From the NCBI GenBank assembly GCA_949751835.1, contig CATKHK010000118.1, positions 1-64,000 of the forward strand: a stretch of 64,000 nt of DNA, written 5' to 3'. Position 1 is the stretch's first letter, and each line of letters starts with the position of its first letter. The position numbers and the translations under genes were made by a program. This document shows, piece after piece, positions 12,885-24,885 of the stretch. The DNA is from Blepharisma japonicum. Taxonomy: Eukaryota; Ciliophora; Heterotrichea; Heterotrichida; Blepharismidae. The notes below the pieces were generated by a model. The model searched no databases. It worked only from the letters and a program-made list of their open reading frames with translations, and was not told the origin of the DNA.

Positions 12885-13175
12885 ATAATAAAATAAATAT
12901 AACTGAGATCTTGTTGCAGTCTGAAGCTAGCTAAAATTAATTAAGCATTGTTATTTAAGACTAAAAGTGACCAGAGATGTGTCAATGGCTATTTCAATAG
13001 CCAACGGTAGCACGGGATACTCTAAAACTTCAAGTTGAGCCTCTTTTTCTTTGATTGCAGTGCTACTTCTTAGCTATATTTTCGCTGAATTTAAGATATC
13101 TGAGTCAACAGTTCATGCAAGAAATGTGGTTAGATGAAAGAGAACGAGATTAATCTGCTTAATTATTACTGTTTT

Positions 13176-13340
13176 ATGAACTTATGGGATGAATTTTTTA
13201 TTGGATTTGGAGAAATTTGAATACTGGATGAGATGATTAGGGAAAGATTTAAAGTGCACGAACTTGTGCTGTATTCGCAGATTTATAAGACGGATGAAAG
13301 AAAAACATGCATTGGTGGAAGTATCAAGCACAAAGCCTAG
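13176..13340 (+). CDS. Small ORF, possible gene fragment
   Basis: 54 codons from ATG (13176) to TAG, with one TGA read as Trp; begins LWDEFFIGFGEIW. No family recognised. Length is within what an AT-rich two-stop code could give by chance, so it is kept only as a candidate. Confidence 0.2.
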
Positions 13341-13912
13341 ATAATAAAAATTATGATAATCAAAAAATCTTGAGAAAATGCCGAAGGGAAAAATAACTGA
13401 GAAATGTCCACAATTAAAATCCGATTAAAAATTTCCGAAGATAATGTTTCAGTGTAAGTATTACTGAGTAAATGTCATACAGTCAATTGTCATTCAAGGA
13501 ATAATCACTGAGGAAACCTTGAGGATATATTTTACAAGAAACTTTCTTCAAGCAAATGTTGATTGTGAAATGTTTCCTGCAGAAATGACTTACTAATAAA
13601 TATCTGCCTATTAATCAGCATTCTATCAAATTTTAAGAAGAAAATATAGCTTTTCCCTTCTATATATGTTTTAAATTATCAAGGTTAAAATACATACAAA
13701 AATTACTGGAAAATTTCGCCAAGTCAGCTCTATAGCTATTGGACAAAATTTAAAAAATTTAATTAAATTGACTGATTTTAATAGGTTTCATTTTTAATTT
13801 ATCATTTGTGACGCATTATTCGGTTCGATCTTGTTTATTAACATTAATTATAATCCAAACTAATTTCTCTGGTGCAATTTGCATCTGTAATTAAAACTAA
13901 TAAATTTAACAT

Positions 13913-14305
13913 ATGGAAGATTCAATGATTGAAGGCAAGAAATACCAGTGCAGCTATTGCACAAAAGTACTTTCCTCAAAGCAAAATCTTAAAGAACACC
14001 TGTTTACTCATAGTGGAGAAAAGCCATACGTCTGTAAAGAAAAAGGCTGCGGCATTAAATTTCGCCAAGGAAGTCAGCTTTCAGCCCACAAGAGAATTCA
14101 CAAATCTATCCAGGGAAAAGCCCAAAAAGCATACTTTTACGACATCAAGGTAAGTCTTAATTAGCTTTCTGATATATTAATTAAGCATCCTCATTTGCTG
14201 GATGAAGAATATAGTGAAAATCTAGCACAGGTCACAGACACGCTTATTAATGTGCCATTGATTACAGTGCCTCAAGAAAACATTGTGTTGCCATCTATTC
14301 TCTAG
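13913..14305 (+). CDS. Two-finger C2H2 zinc-finger protein
   Basis: 125 aa in two exons (13913-14149, 14165-14305), joined across a 15-nt intron. Finger 1 is C-x2-C-x12-H-x3-H (YQCSYCTKVLSS to HLFTH), followed by the classic linker SGEKPYVC. Finger 2 is C-x4-C-x12-H-x3-H (CKEKGCGIKF to HKRIH). The linker and spacing are those of nucleic-acid-binding C2H2 proteins. The 46-residue tail after the intron is acidic and hydrophobic (LLDEEYSENLAQ) and could be an interaction region. The stop is TAG. Unspliced reading would end at the TAG of the intron with only four extra residues after the splice site. Confidence 0.8.
14150..14164 (+). other. 15-nt intron (zinc-finger gene)
   Basis: GTAAGTCTTAATTAG in phase 0 between AAG and CTT. 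Removal extends the frame by 46 codons. A sits at -6 from the 3' end, as in all other introns here. Confidence 0.85.
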
Positions 14306-14582
14306 TAAAAAATGCCATTAATAGCCATAACTTTAAATTTAAAATGTAAGTAATATTAGTGGAGAATAAACTTTTCATCGTTTAAAATTGGCAATGATTT
14401 TTCATACAATTTCAAATTTTCTGATAAAGGTTAATATAGTGTATAGCGCTTCAAAAGTTTTTTGATCAATTTCCCAGACCTTACTCTTATGCAAGCAGAA
14501 AGCTAATAAAATAATTGCTCACACTATAATAAATAATTAAAAAAAGTAACCTCTATAAGCCATTTTATTAATCTAGCCAGCG

Positions 14583-17103
14583 TTAATGTTTCTTCTTTTT
14601 GGATTTGTCGCCTTCTTCCATTTGCTGCCTTAGGGCTTGAATTTCCATTTCAAGCTCGTTGTTATTATTCAGTGTTTGTCCAAACCTCTCATTGATTTTG
14701 TAAAGCTCAACTTCCATCATGGTGAATTGGGACGAGTAATCTCTCAGCTGCTCTTGGGCATCTCTATATTTCTGAATCAGGCTTTCCTTCTCTAAGTCAG
14801 AATTAGCCCAGCCCATTTTGGCATCTACATATTTCTTTTCCATTTGCTTGAAATCTCCTTGGAGCTGCTCGTTTTTAGACTTGGACTCTGCCACTTCAAG
14901 CTCCAAAATTCTCAGCTCTTGCTTTAAATTTTCTTCTTGGACAGAAGCTGCAAGCTGGCTGGTTGACTTGACTTCTGGCTGACTTTTTTTGCTTTCGCTA
15001 GAATTTTGTCGTAAAATTTGGTTTTCTATTGCAAGTTTGCTTAGCTTTTCTTCGTATTCTGCAGTGATGTCCCGCTTTTTGTTTTCGAGGATTTCCAGCT
15101 GCTTTTCAAGCATACTTATTTGTCTTGAAGAAGAAATTTTGTCTTCTTTGTGGGCTGACTCAGAAGTCAGAAGTTTTTGCTCTAAATCGTGAATTTGGTC
15201 TTGAAGAATTAGGTTTGCAGGATCAGAGAATTCCGTTGTTGTAGCGATTTTAAGCTGCTCTCTAAGGGTGAAGTTGTCTTTTTCTAGTGTTTCTTTGTGG
15301 GAGTAAATATCTTCTAATTCAAGATCTTTTTCTTTGAGCTCTTGTTTAAGCCGATTTAAGGATTTTTCCTGAGAAGAAATTTTTTCCTGCAGTTTTTGAA
15401 TATTGTAAGAGCCAGTGTCCATTTGTGACTGTTTATGAGTCCTTTCGGATTCGGCCAGCTGAACTTCTAGCTGCTCTTTTTGTGCTTTCAGCTCTTGATA
15501 TTGCTTATTAAGTCGTATAAGCTTGGACTCAGCATCTCCTTTGACGGTCATGGTTTGCCTTTCTAAAAGCCTTTTAGATTGGGATTCCTCGTCTAGTTTT
15601 TGGTTAAGGTTATTATTTTCTTCTTTAATCTCATTATTCTCAGTTTCCAACTCTTTCAGCCTGTATTTATACTTATCTTCAATCATGGCAACATCAGATT
15701 TTGCTTTTTGGAGCTCAAGCATGAGCTCAGTCTGCCTTGAAAGAGCTTCTTCTTTTTCTTGCTCATGCAAAGTGATTTCTCGTTTGTAATTATTTATCAT
15801 TAGATCAGTCTTTTTTTTATAAGCAGCAAATGAGCTGTCTTCTGGAGCGTTCCCCACTAACTGCTCTCTGGAATCAGAAAACTCCTGCCTTGTCCTATCT
15901 ATAGTAGTTTTCAGCTGATTATTTTGTTCTTGTGAATAGCTCAAGCTGTTCTTCAAATTAGCGTTTTCTCTGCCCATTTCTTCTATCTGGTTTTCCAAGC
16001 CCTTCACTTTTTCTTGCAAAAATCCAACATTTTCTTTTAGTTTTTGTATTTCATTTCTCAGTCTTTCTGTGTCCCCAGAATTTTGACTTGAATTTAGTTC
16101 TGCGTCTTTTAGGTCTTGCAGTAAATTTTCATTGATGGATTTCATTTTCAAGAGCTTGTCTTCGGATTTTGTAAGCTTGATTTTGATTTTTTCTTCCCTT
16201 TTTCTGAACTCTTCACGCTCAGTGTCTACTTTTTTTATATGCTCTAGTAAGTTTTCGCGGTCTTTTTTGAATTTTTCGTATTGAATGCCGAGCTCGACTT
16301 TCAGCTCTTCTTTGTCAGTCTTTAGTTGCTGATTCTCGCGCTCGAGAAGGGCATTCTGGGCTCTAAAGTCTGAAAGCTTGGAGCTGGATGAGTCTTCTTC
16401 AAGCTTGATGCGCTGACTTTCCATTGCTTCAGCGATCCTCATTGGGTTCATAGGGCCGGACTCTGGAAGGCGAAGTATTGGCTTAAGCATTGGTGGTTTC
16501 CCATTTACACCTGGGACAACTCTTTGTTGGTGGGCTTCTTCTTCAAAGCCAGTTAAATCTTGTTCATTGAACAACTGACCATTATAATCTCCTTCAGTTC
16601 CCATACTGATTCCAGATACCCCTGAAGCTTCACTCATGTTATCTGCTAGAACAGCTTCTCCCAATGGCTGAGCTCTAACCGATATGCACACCCGCGAATT
16701 TTTATCAGGACAGCCTGCAACTGAGAAAACCTGCTCATTAAGCGGATTTATATGATAATCAGCAATATTAAGCTCTAAGTTTCCTACTTTTTTCATTCCT
16801 TTCCCTTCAACGATTGCTTGAAAACTAAGGGCAGCTTTCTTTTTCATGAACTGTCCTGATTTTTCTTGATACAGAGTGTTGATCATTGTTAGTGTTTCAT
16901 TTATTTCTACCCTTCCAACCGAAGGCGAAAGTGCATTTTTGTTTCTTGTCTCAATTCTTTTTTTGCCTAGATTTAAAATTACGTCTCTTTCATACTACAT
17001 TGATACGGACAGGCAGTGTCAAAGCCATTTCTAGGTAATGAACAGTAATGTCATAAGAAAAGACCTGCTTTTTCGTTCCAACTCTTCTCAAGAATTTTGA
17101 CAT
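14583..17103 (-). CDS. NT-C2 domain coiled-coil protein
   Basis: 834 aa from ATG at 17103, with a 16-nt intron after codon 40. Residues about 10-140 form an NT-C2 domain (the C2 variant of EEIG1/EHBP1 and plant coiled-coil proteins): VFSYDITVHYLEM, LPVRINVVWKRRKKRIET, ALSFQAIVEG, KKVGNLELNIADY. The conserved W of VVWKR is a TGA codon. From about residue 230 to the end the protein is almost continuous coiled coil rich in E, K, Q and L. NT-C2 domains bind membranes or Rab-type partners, so a membrane-to-cytoskeleton tether is plausible (inference). Without the intron the N-terminal strands would be lost, which is the reason for this start. Confidence 0.8.
16967..16982 (-). other. 16-nt intron (NT-C2 gene)
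   Basis: GTAATTTTAAATCTAG, phase 1. Removal restores the NT-C2 strand VVWKRRKKRIET and the reading frame. A lies at -6. Confidence 0.85.
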
Positions 17104-17279
17104 TATTTTTGAATGATTTAATTGTGAAAATAACCCTAATAGAGTGGTAGTGTAAAAATGCCAATCTTACATTTATTTACTTAAATTGATTAATTCTATA
17201 CATAATTTGAATATGGTATAGCTAGATCTTTCGGTTCTCTCAACAAAATATCATTTACAAATATTGTATTTATGAGGTT

Positions 17280-17490
17280 ATGCGTTCACCTATAAAATCA
17301 TCCCGCAAATATCAAGGCTGAAGTCATCGAGGTCAGTGTGGCGCATTATGTAGGACTTGCAGAATTTAGCATGAATCGCCCAAGTGCAGTTTTGAGGCAG
17401 CTGAGGAATTGATACCTGAGTAATGATGTTAAAGAAAATACTATAATTAAGTTTAAGATTAATTTGTATACAAATTTCTTCATTACCTAG
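17280..17490 (+). CDS. Possible small gene with a 16-nt GTG-starting intron
   Basis: In this 0.5-kb gap a GC-richer stretch could encode 64 aa if GTGGCGCATTATGTAG (17338-17353) is an intron. The product would contain LAEFSMNRPSAVLRQLRNWY with two TGA-encoded Trp. The intron has the local A at -6 and TAG end but GTG instead of GTA at the 5' end. Unspliced, the frame ends after 29 codons at TAG. No family recognised, and chance cannot be excluded. The rest of the gap (17104-17611) shows nothing else. Confidence 0.25.
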
Positions 17491-17611
17491 ATGTGTCTAG
17501 ATTTTCTTCAGTTTGATCCACTATTTTGCTTTGAATTTTGGCTCTTTGTCTACGAGTTCTTTCCTTCAAAGAACTATACCATCCTTTAAGTCTTTTTGCT
17601 CTCTATATAAG

Positions 17612-19151
17612 TTATACCGGATCTAGTAAGTAGTCTCTTCCTCCTTCGAACCCATGGCCCAGGTTCATAGCTTTTAATAGGATTTCTGCTTTTTCTTCAT
17701 TCGAGAACATTTCATGCTTGATTTCTGTTTCCATTTCTTCTTTGCTTGGCATCCTCATTTTATATCTCTGTGAAAGAAATTCCTTCTCCTTTGCAGGAAA
17801 TAGATCAAGAAATTCATCTTTATTTAGAACCAAGCAGGTGGATTGCTCAATAGCAACAGCCCGAGTTTCTCTCGGGCAATTTTTAATTATTTCAGCCTCG
17901 CCAAAGAACTCTCCTTTGTGAAAGGTTTTTAATGGGTAAATAAATTTATTTGTGATTTTCCTTAGCTTTCACTGTTTAGATCCGATTGGCCATTTATTTT
18001 GCATTTCTAAGTGCGTATAGGTTTGGAGCTGAATACTCCCTTCTTTTATTATATAAAATGTGCTGCATGTATCTTCTTTCTCATATATAACTATATGATC
18101 ATTACTGTCTCCAGGCTTATATTGAGACTGCACTAGCAAGTTGCTTAGATTCTGGACTTTTATAAAGCTTCATCGTTGGAAGAAAGGGGTAGTCATGAGG
18201 AATTTGGTGTACTCAAACTTTTCCAGCTTTTTTAAGTTTAGAATGATATTTTCATAATCTACCTTTTTAAGCCTAAAAAGAATTGCTTGTGTCTCTGCTA
18301 TTGCATCAGCTGACCTTAGTTTCACGTTATCAAGAGCAGTCTCTCCAAGGGAATCCCCTTGAACTCTTTGGCCAACTCTTGTCCCATCAACATATATCCC
18401 TACAGTCCCAATATATATTAAATACATGCAATCAGCGACATCATCTTTTTTGATAACTAAATAAACACTTACTTTTTATACCAGACTGAAATTCTAAAAC
18501 CGTGAACTTGTCACATGTCTCTTGGATTATCACTTTTGGCATTGATGAAAAAAATTTTGTACTTGAGACTCATTTAACTAATGCCTCTTTTTCATTATCT
18601 GTCCTTTTTGATGGCGATTCTAAGCAAACTTCAACTAAATTAAGTCCAACATGCTGCTTTATCTTCATATAAGCTGAATAAAAATCATTTCTCGACATAA
18701 GCCAATTTGGAAGAATTGTTCTTAAAGTTGTGATAGGATCAAATGAATTGCGTCGCTGCTGCAAAGTATTTTCGAGCTTCATAAGCAATTCAGAGTTTTC
18801 TGTGATGCTTGAATAAGCATTTGCTTTGCTATGTCTCAGAAGTTTATGTGAAGAAGAAACGGACGGCTTTTGAGTGAGATTCAAGCGTAAAGTTTGAGAT
18901 TTTTCAGATACATAGTTATTTTGTTTTTGCTTTAGAATTTGTTCTGAAGCAATGTCAATTAGTGTTTTCGATCTTTCAGGTTCATGCGACACTGAATAGG
19001 CAGGCTTTCTTTTAATCCTAGTAATTGCTGATAATTGCCCTTCTTCAGAGCTTGTAAGGCGAAACTGCTTAGTTTGAAAAGGGCTTACTGATTGAGCTCC
19101 TCTTCGATTTTCTGTTGTTTTCAAATTTTGATACTTTTTATACTCATTCAT
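17612..19151 (-). CDS. Protein with two cyclic-nucleotide-binding domains (PKA regulatory-subunit-like)
   Basis: 507 aa, with a 16-nt intron after residue 226. The N-terminal 190 residues are basic and Ser/Thr-rich and show no clear dimerisation/docking helix or inhibitor sequence. Domain 1 (about 195-300) has a phosphate-binding cassette GDSLGETALDNVKLRSADAIA with the conserved Gly-Glu and Arg. Domain 2 (about 320-460) has GEFFGEAEIIKNCPRETRAVA, again with the Glu/Arg pair that contacts cAMP or cGMP. Both pockets therefore look competent. The short helical tail is charged. The fold is that of a PKA/PKG regulatory module; without a kinase domain it would act as a regulatory or scaffold subunit. 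Several TGA codons are Trp (for example 18570-18572, 18170-18172). Confidence 0.8.
18458..18473 (-). other. 16-nt intron (cyclic-nucleotide-binding protein gene)
   Basis: GTAAGTGTTTATTTAG, phase 1. Removal joins FQSGIK to IIKKDDVADCMYLIYIG inside the first cyclic-nucleotide-binding domain. A at -6. Confidence 0.85.
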
Positions 19152-20283
19152 AATTATTTAAGATTTTAATTAGGCTTACTTTTTATAGAGAATTACAATT
19201 TATTGAATGTAATAAGGAAATTAAATATGAATTTTGGATTGTCAACAAAGAATCATGTTTTATTGGAGGATAGATGCTGCTCAGGCGAACTCATAATTTT
19301 TTAATAAATATAAATTTGATAAAGTAGTATAAGAGCAGAAGATGATTTACAAAATTTTGTCTTTTAAGCAGAGATATATAATGAGCAGCTAGCGCAGAAA
19401 TTTAAAAAAATTTCTGAATCCGAACTCTTAACATTTGAAGAGCGAAGTCTGTTCAAACATAAATTTGATTAATTTTATTATATGAAAAGCATAATTGAGT
19501 ATATAATATTTAATCTATTTTTATGCAGAATTAATTTATAAATTATCGATTAAGATTTTAAACATATTAATTGGCATTCCGCAGAGTTTTATGCATTAAA
19601 ATAAAGAAACCAAATAAAAATAGTACTGGTAAGCTTGTTTATTGGAGTAAGTGATTTTATTTCATCAGCTTGCCCAATTTTAATGTTAAGACGTATTCCT
19701 CCAATATTTTATTTAATTGCAGGTGCCTAAACTTGCGCAATCACTGAAATCTTAGCTATAATTACTTAAAAAAATTATATATGGCTTTTATATTTTAATA
19801 TTAATATGAGAATATTTTAACCATTTATAATTTATAATTTCATATGATCCACTATTGGGAGCCCTCTTCAATTTTTCTCACCATTATGTTCTTTATTTTA
19901 CTTCTTAATAAAAATCAGATACGAATAATGCCTATAATAAAATGTTTAAGTCAAATAATTTTTAAGAAAAAGCTTTGAAAATAGAGTTTATATATAAATA
20001 AGCTTTAATTGAGAATATATTGATAATGCTGTATGAACTGCATATAAATAAAAATAGAATTAAATATGAAATATAAATAAATTAATAGCTTTGTTTTGTC
20101 TGCTGGGCACAAATTCTGATGGTAATTATTTCCTACACAATATTCGCAATATTATGAAAATGTTACCCCATTAGGCATCAGAAATAAATACCTTAATTGT
20201 CTTAGTAAGATTTGCTAAAAATAAGCAAATTTAGTCTTATTACGAATTTCATTAATTATAATTCATCATCAGCATCATTTTGC
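19152..20283. other. Gene-free AT-rich gap
   Basis: No ORF with protein-like composition on either strand and no recognisable RNA gene or repeat. It separates the minus-strand genes at 17612-19151 and 20284-20976. Confidence 0.5.
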
Positions 20284-20976
20284 TTAATCCTCGGTATTTT
20301 CCAAATCTAGCAGCATTGGTAAAAAATAGTCTTCTTCCTGAATAGGAAGATAAGGCTCCAAGTTAAGGTCTTCAATCATGCTATAGCTAAGGTACTTCTT
20401 CAAAATAAGCCACTTTTGAATGCATTTTCTGTCATGCTCGTTTTTGCAACATCTTAGGTCAAATTTTTCGCATAAATCTTCAGGATTAAGATACGAAAAT
20501 AAGTATTCGATATAATAAAAGTATGATTGCCTGACTGCTGCTGATTGAAAGTATTCTCGGCAGAAGAACGAGTTGTAGCTATTCTGGGATGCTTTATCTC
20601 TTGCAGTCCTTTTGCTTCTCCCATCAGTCTTGGGTCCGCTCTCTGTTTTGCTCACTGACTCGAGCTCGCTTTCATTGCCGAAGTAATGCTTTATCATCAC
20701 TTCTCAAATTTCCATGGAGAGAGTGTTTGATTCGTCGCATTTGTTTAAGGTTCTTACAGGCACAATTGACCTTTGGATTTGCCTGTTGACTCTTTTGTGT
20801 CCTCTAATTACTTTGCATCGCAAGTATTCCTTTTTCGGTGGCTTGATTTTGACATTTTTCTTTGTGAAGAAAAGCCCGAGAATTCGCTTCTCCAACGTCA
20901 CTCTCTTAACGCCGCGCTTATGAAAGGACTTCAAATGCGTCGCCAAATACTTGGTCATTGACTTCAAAAGCGTCAT
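20284..20976 (-). CDS. Unknown basic protein
   Basis: 230 aa from ATG at 20976 to TAA; one TGA (20701-20703 region) is Trp. The N-terminal half is strongly basic (KRGVKRVTLEKRILG, KNVKIKPPKKEYLRCKVIRG, HKRVNRQIQR). The middle is Ser/Lys-rich. The C-terminal half is acidic to neutral, with a Cys cluster (EKFDLRCCKNEHDRKC) followed by KWLILKKYL and an acidic tail with LPIQEEDYFLPMLL. No family recognised. A basic first half with an acidic C-terminus would fit a nuclear DNA- or RNA-associated factor, but this is only a composition argument. Confidence 0.6.
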
Positions 20977-21994
20977 ACTCTAAATTATTATTCAATTTAT
21001 TATTTATTTCTTGATTAATCGCGTTGCCTTTTAAAGGATACTAAGCCCTTCAGAATCAGGACAGCATGATCAAATGGTCTCCCTATACGCTAGCAATACC
21101 ATTTCTGAGCAGATAAGTATTGCTTTAAAAATATACCTTTGACATCAAGATAAATTTTCCTAATAATAAATAGGACAGATTTGCAATTTTCAGACAAATG
21201 TTTGGCTTCAATTGGTTTATAAGACCAGGATCGCATCAATCTTCTCCTATTTGTTACATAGCAATAGTTCAAGATGAGCCGCAATCTTGGTTCATAAATT
21301 AAAAAAATTTGAGTCAGAAAAATAGTGGCCTATATTAAGATAAACTGAGATTTTGAATGCAACTTCCAAGATTTGCTAGATGGGTAGGAATTGTGCTTTG
21401 TAAAGGGAATCTCATGTTAAGAGACTTAAATATTTTTCCTCATTTGCTTTTGATTTAGTATATGATCTTTTATATTGGAGCATTATTGCAGAAGCAACTG
21501 CTTGCAATTTTTGATTTAAAGCTAATAAAGACATAACAGTTCAAAATTGAAAAACCCTCGACTGTATATAAAACTTTACATATTACTAATGTTAACTTTA
21601 ATATTTTTATTAAAGCAGCTATTAAATTTGTTTAGAATGAATTTCTCTGAATTGTCTTTGCATAATTTGAATTATTATGCTTAAGTATTGAAAGTTATGG
21701 CAAACAAATATTTTCTAATATGTGATGATATACCAAATTTATGCAGAAGCGTAAGGGCTTTAGAATATTTTAGAAACTTAAAGCTCAAGAAGATAGCATT
21801 TCAAAATTGATGCATGATATCCACTAAATTGAAAAATACAGAATAAATTGCTCAGATGCCATTTTTAATAAATTCTAATATTTAATGAGATTTATTTCTC
21901 TCCCATATTAAATAAGGATCATTTTTTTAATTTTAGATTTCAGTTGATAAGCTAAAGCCAAGAGTTGAACTATCAATAACATAAGTTGAGAATA
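20977..21994. other. Gap with a weak minus-strand ORF remnant
   Basis: A minus-strand open stretch at 21090-21310 (for example LNYCYVTNRRRLMRSWSYK) has protein-like composition but no start or family; a TAG follows. Just below 21995, a few codons reading YSQL resemble the residues that follow the same point in the upstream debranching-enzyme copy, possibly the stump of a lost C-terminal half. Nothing else is recognisable. Confidence 0.35.
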
Positions 21995-24826
21995 TTAACC
22001 TTTTAATTTTAAAGCCAACACAAATGCTTGTGGAATGCCAATCAAGTCCATCACATCAACCTTTTCAGCTGAATCTCTAGTTACCCTAGTAAACTTATCA
22101 AAATTTGTGAAAATATCCAACATTCCATTTAGACCGTTAATAAATTTTTTATCCTCTTCAAATCTTGCCTTTCTCATACTAAGGATTCCTATAAATTCAA
22201 CTGCATTAACGTATCCAGGTAGTCTAATCCCTTTTACATTAATTCTATTTGATTTCTGTTTGAATGCTGTTCTCGCAATTAGCACATAGCTTTCTTCCTT
22301 TTCTATATTTTTTCTCACGACCATCATCACATCTTCACTACACTGATTCACAAAAATCCTATCAAATTCTTTTTCAGCCATCTCTAGATGTAAAAAGTTG
22401 ATGAATTTACGCGCGCAATATAAATTCTCATAGATTCCTGGAAAAGATTTAATATTTGTGCTGACTGATAGTAAATTATTTATTTTTGTTCCTTTTCCAA
22501 CTGTTTTTAATCTCTGATCAAAAACCCATTTTTTATCGATCATATACTTATATGCCAATTCTTTGTCGTTATAATCCTTTGGAAATAATAACTTTACTCC
22601 TCACTTATGCTTGTCTATAGGCATTAAATTAATTTTTTTTGTCCAATTATCTCATTCTCCATACACAGCGACTTCTTTGTATCTTCCTCCAACTGAGTAT
22701 TCTACATAAACCCTAATAGGATCCTCATTAAAATCTACTGCTGTCACCTCTGGAATTGCTTGAGAAGAATAATCAGGAGGGGAGTACAATCGCTTTTCAC
22801 TTACAACAGAAAGGTTTTTTGGGACAAATTCATCATATCCACGGGTTGAAGAAATGGCACAATTGGTAAATGCTGTTAAAAATGCGTGAGGTAACGCATC
22901 TTGCGGAGTTCGTTTCCTGGCTGGAGGATCGTTATCATGGGTGCAATCATAAAATAAAGCAGGGATTGGGGCAGATTCTCAGCGTGGAATTTCTGATGAA
23001 AATCCCATAAAAGTTAAATCATCTTCATAGTTAATTGTGGCAGGGGCATTTATGCTTAAAATTTCGCCACTGCTATATTGGAAAATGGAATTTCCCATTG
23101 AATTCAAATCTGCGCAATGGATGGCTTCTCTGATCAACAAGTTAAGCCCTAGCCGTTTGACGTATTTTGCATCTGTATTGACGTCTTCTGTAAAAAGCTC
23201 AGCCGTGATTAGAATATTTGGGTTAACTTCTCTAGCTTTAGCTAATAAATATTCAGAAACATGGATAGGAGTGCTGTGAGCGTTATCTAGCCTGAAACCT
23301 TTAAAAAGTTTTGCCATAGTCGTGATGTATTTTTCCATCATTTCTCAAACAACTGGGCAATCTTCTTTTTTATATCCATAGCGTAGCTTTATGCAATCAT
23401 TTCATACTATAACGTTTCTTCTTAAATAATGCCAACCACTTTTGTCAGCGAAATCTTTATGAACCTTTTTATACCCGTTTACATAACCATTGAATACACA
23501 AAAATCACCATTAACTAACCTATGAAAGCAAGGCTTTATAAAGGGATTATGCTCTGTTATTTCCTGCCCTATTCTTTGTCTGATATCTATGCTTATGTTT
23601 CTCATAATATCTTCTATAAACTTTTCGCATCTTTTCTGCAAATTCAAATTGACAGTTTTTATTGCTTTTTTTCCAGTTTCTAAAATATCTTGTGTGCTGA
23701 ATCCAAGCGACCTGCATGCTTTTCATATTAAAATAGGATTGATTCTAGTCAGAAATTTTCCTTCGCCTTCATGAAGAAGTGCATATTTTTTTATAAACCA
23801 TTCAAGTCCCCTTTCATGCAAAAGTTTCAGTTTTTCTTCTTCCACTATTTTTTCTTCGGTTTGATTATTGATGAAATCGTTTTTAGCTTTTTCTTCATCT
23901 ATATGGAAAAATTCTTGGATTTTCAGCTTTTTCACTACATCATTTCTGATAATTTTCAGCAAAACTTCAACGTCATTGGAGTTCTCGATTATATTCTTCC
24001 GAAATTTTGCCACTCGGCCGTTTGCAAGCGATTTCAGAAAATTTTGTATGGCAATATCTAATTCAAATGCAGACTTCAGATGGGGAGCTGTAGTCAAATT
24101 TCAAGTCCCATTTGGGTGTTTTTCGAAGAATGGCGCTGCTGGAGATAAATGGTTGAGGACTATATCTACTATAAATCCAGCACCTTCACCATCAAGTCTA
24201 TTTAATAAATTTTCTAATACTTTCATTTTTTCTTCTTCCTACATGAAATTTACACTATCATAATTCCTAAAAATGTCATTATTCAGCATATTGGGGTCAT
24301 ATAAACTATAATGGCTTCCAGAAGGTCCAAACTCTTGCAATGGTGCTGCGTGAAACATATTATACCCCAAGCCTTTTTGATGACAAAAAATTTCATACCA
24401 TCTTTCTATCTCTCCACAGCATCTTGGTAAAACGCTTTGCATGCAAATTCCATTAATAGGCAAATATTTCCCACCAATCTTAATTTCAGGGTCTACTACA
24501 ATTCAATTCTTTATTCCTCTTGACTTTTCACCACTATTATCCAAGTACTCAACCCAAAAGCTATAGTTTCCAGGCACATTAAACTCTACTTCACAAGTCC
24601 AATGTTCTGAAGAATTCACTGTGCCTTTATACTGCTGTGGGACTGTATCAATCCCATTTCATAAATCCACAATTAAAGAAGTATCCTCGGTAAGAATTGG
24701 AGATCTTGATTCAATAACAAAGGTGACAAGACTATTAGGGGACAATTTATAAATAAAGCTCGGCATCGCTGGAGGAGGAAGGCACCCATTTAAACCATTG
24801 AGCTTGCAAATGAACTTTTGTGGCAT
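21995..24826 (-). CDS. AGL: Glycogen debranching enzyme paralogue A, glucanotransferase half only
   Basis: 938 aa in two exons (24826-24254, 24238-21995) around a 15-nt intron. It aligns with copy B from the first residue (MPQKFICKLNGLNGCLPP). The N-terminal GDE domain is followed by the 4-alpha-glucanotransferase barrel, with the nucleophile motif GFRLDNAHSTP and acid/base motif ITAELFTEDV, then SVVSEKRLYS. A glycogen-binding-like insertion occupies about 697-784, and part of the central domain ends at GIPQAFVLALKLKG before TAA. The whole C-terminal amylo-1,6-glucosidase domain is absent, so it should at most transfer oligosaccharides and not hydrolyse the branch glucose. The frame is otherwise intact with many TGA-Trp codons, suggesting selection still acts. 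It lies 59 bp downstream of copy B in the same orientation: a tandem duplicate. Confidence 0.85.
24239..24253 (-). other. 15-nt intron, present in GDE copy A, absent in copy B
   Basis: GTAAATTTCATGTAG, phase 0. Removal joins RNYDS to EEEKMKVLENLL. The aligned site in copy B reads KAYDNEEDKLKALENLL with no intron. A at -6. Confidence 0.9.
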
Positions 24827-24885
24827 TTTAATTTATCAGAATTAAATAAATTTTGCCATTTTGATGGAGGATATAATTAAATTGC

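Larger units (their letters stand above)
11183..13912. other. Gene-poor AT-rich gap with coding-like relics
   Basis: No complete gene is visible. Coding-like fragments on the plus strand (12284-12530, 12676-12884 and 13176-13340, listed separately) are short or interrupted. The remainder is AT-rich with stops in all frames. It may be a graveyard of decayed genes, or hold non-coding RNA I cannot recognise. Confidence 0.45.

Noticed and set aside
21995-24238. Debranching-enzyme copy A as a pseudogene because of the TAG at 24239
   Set aside because: The TAG is the end of a consensus 15-nt intron; the downstream frame stays open for 747 codons.
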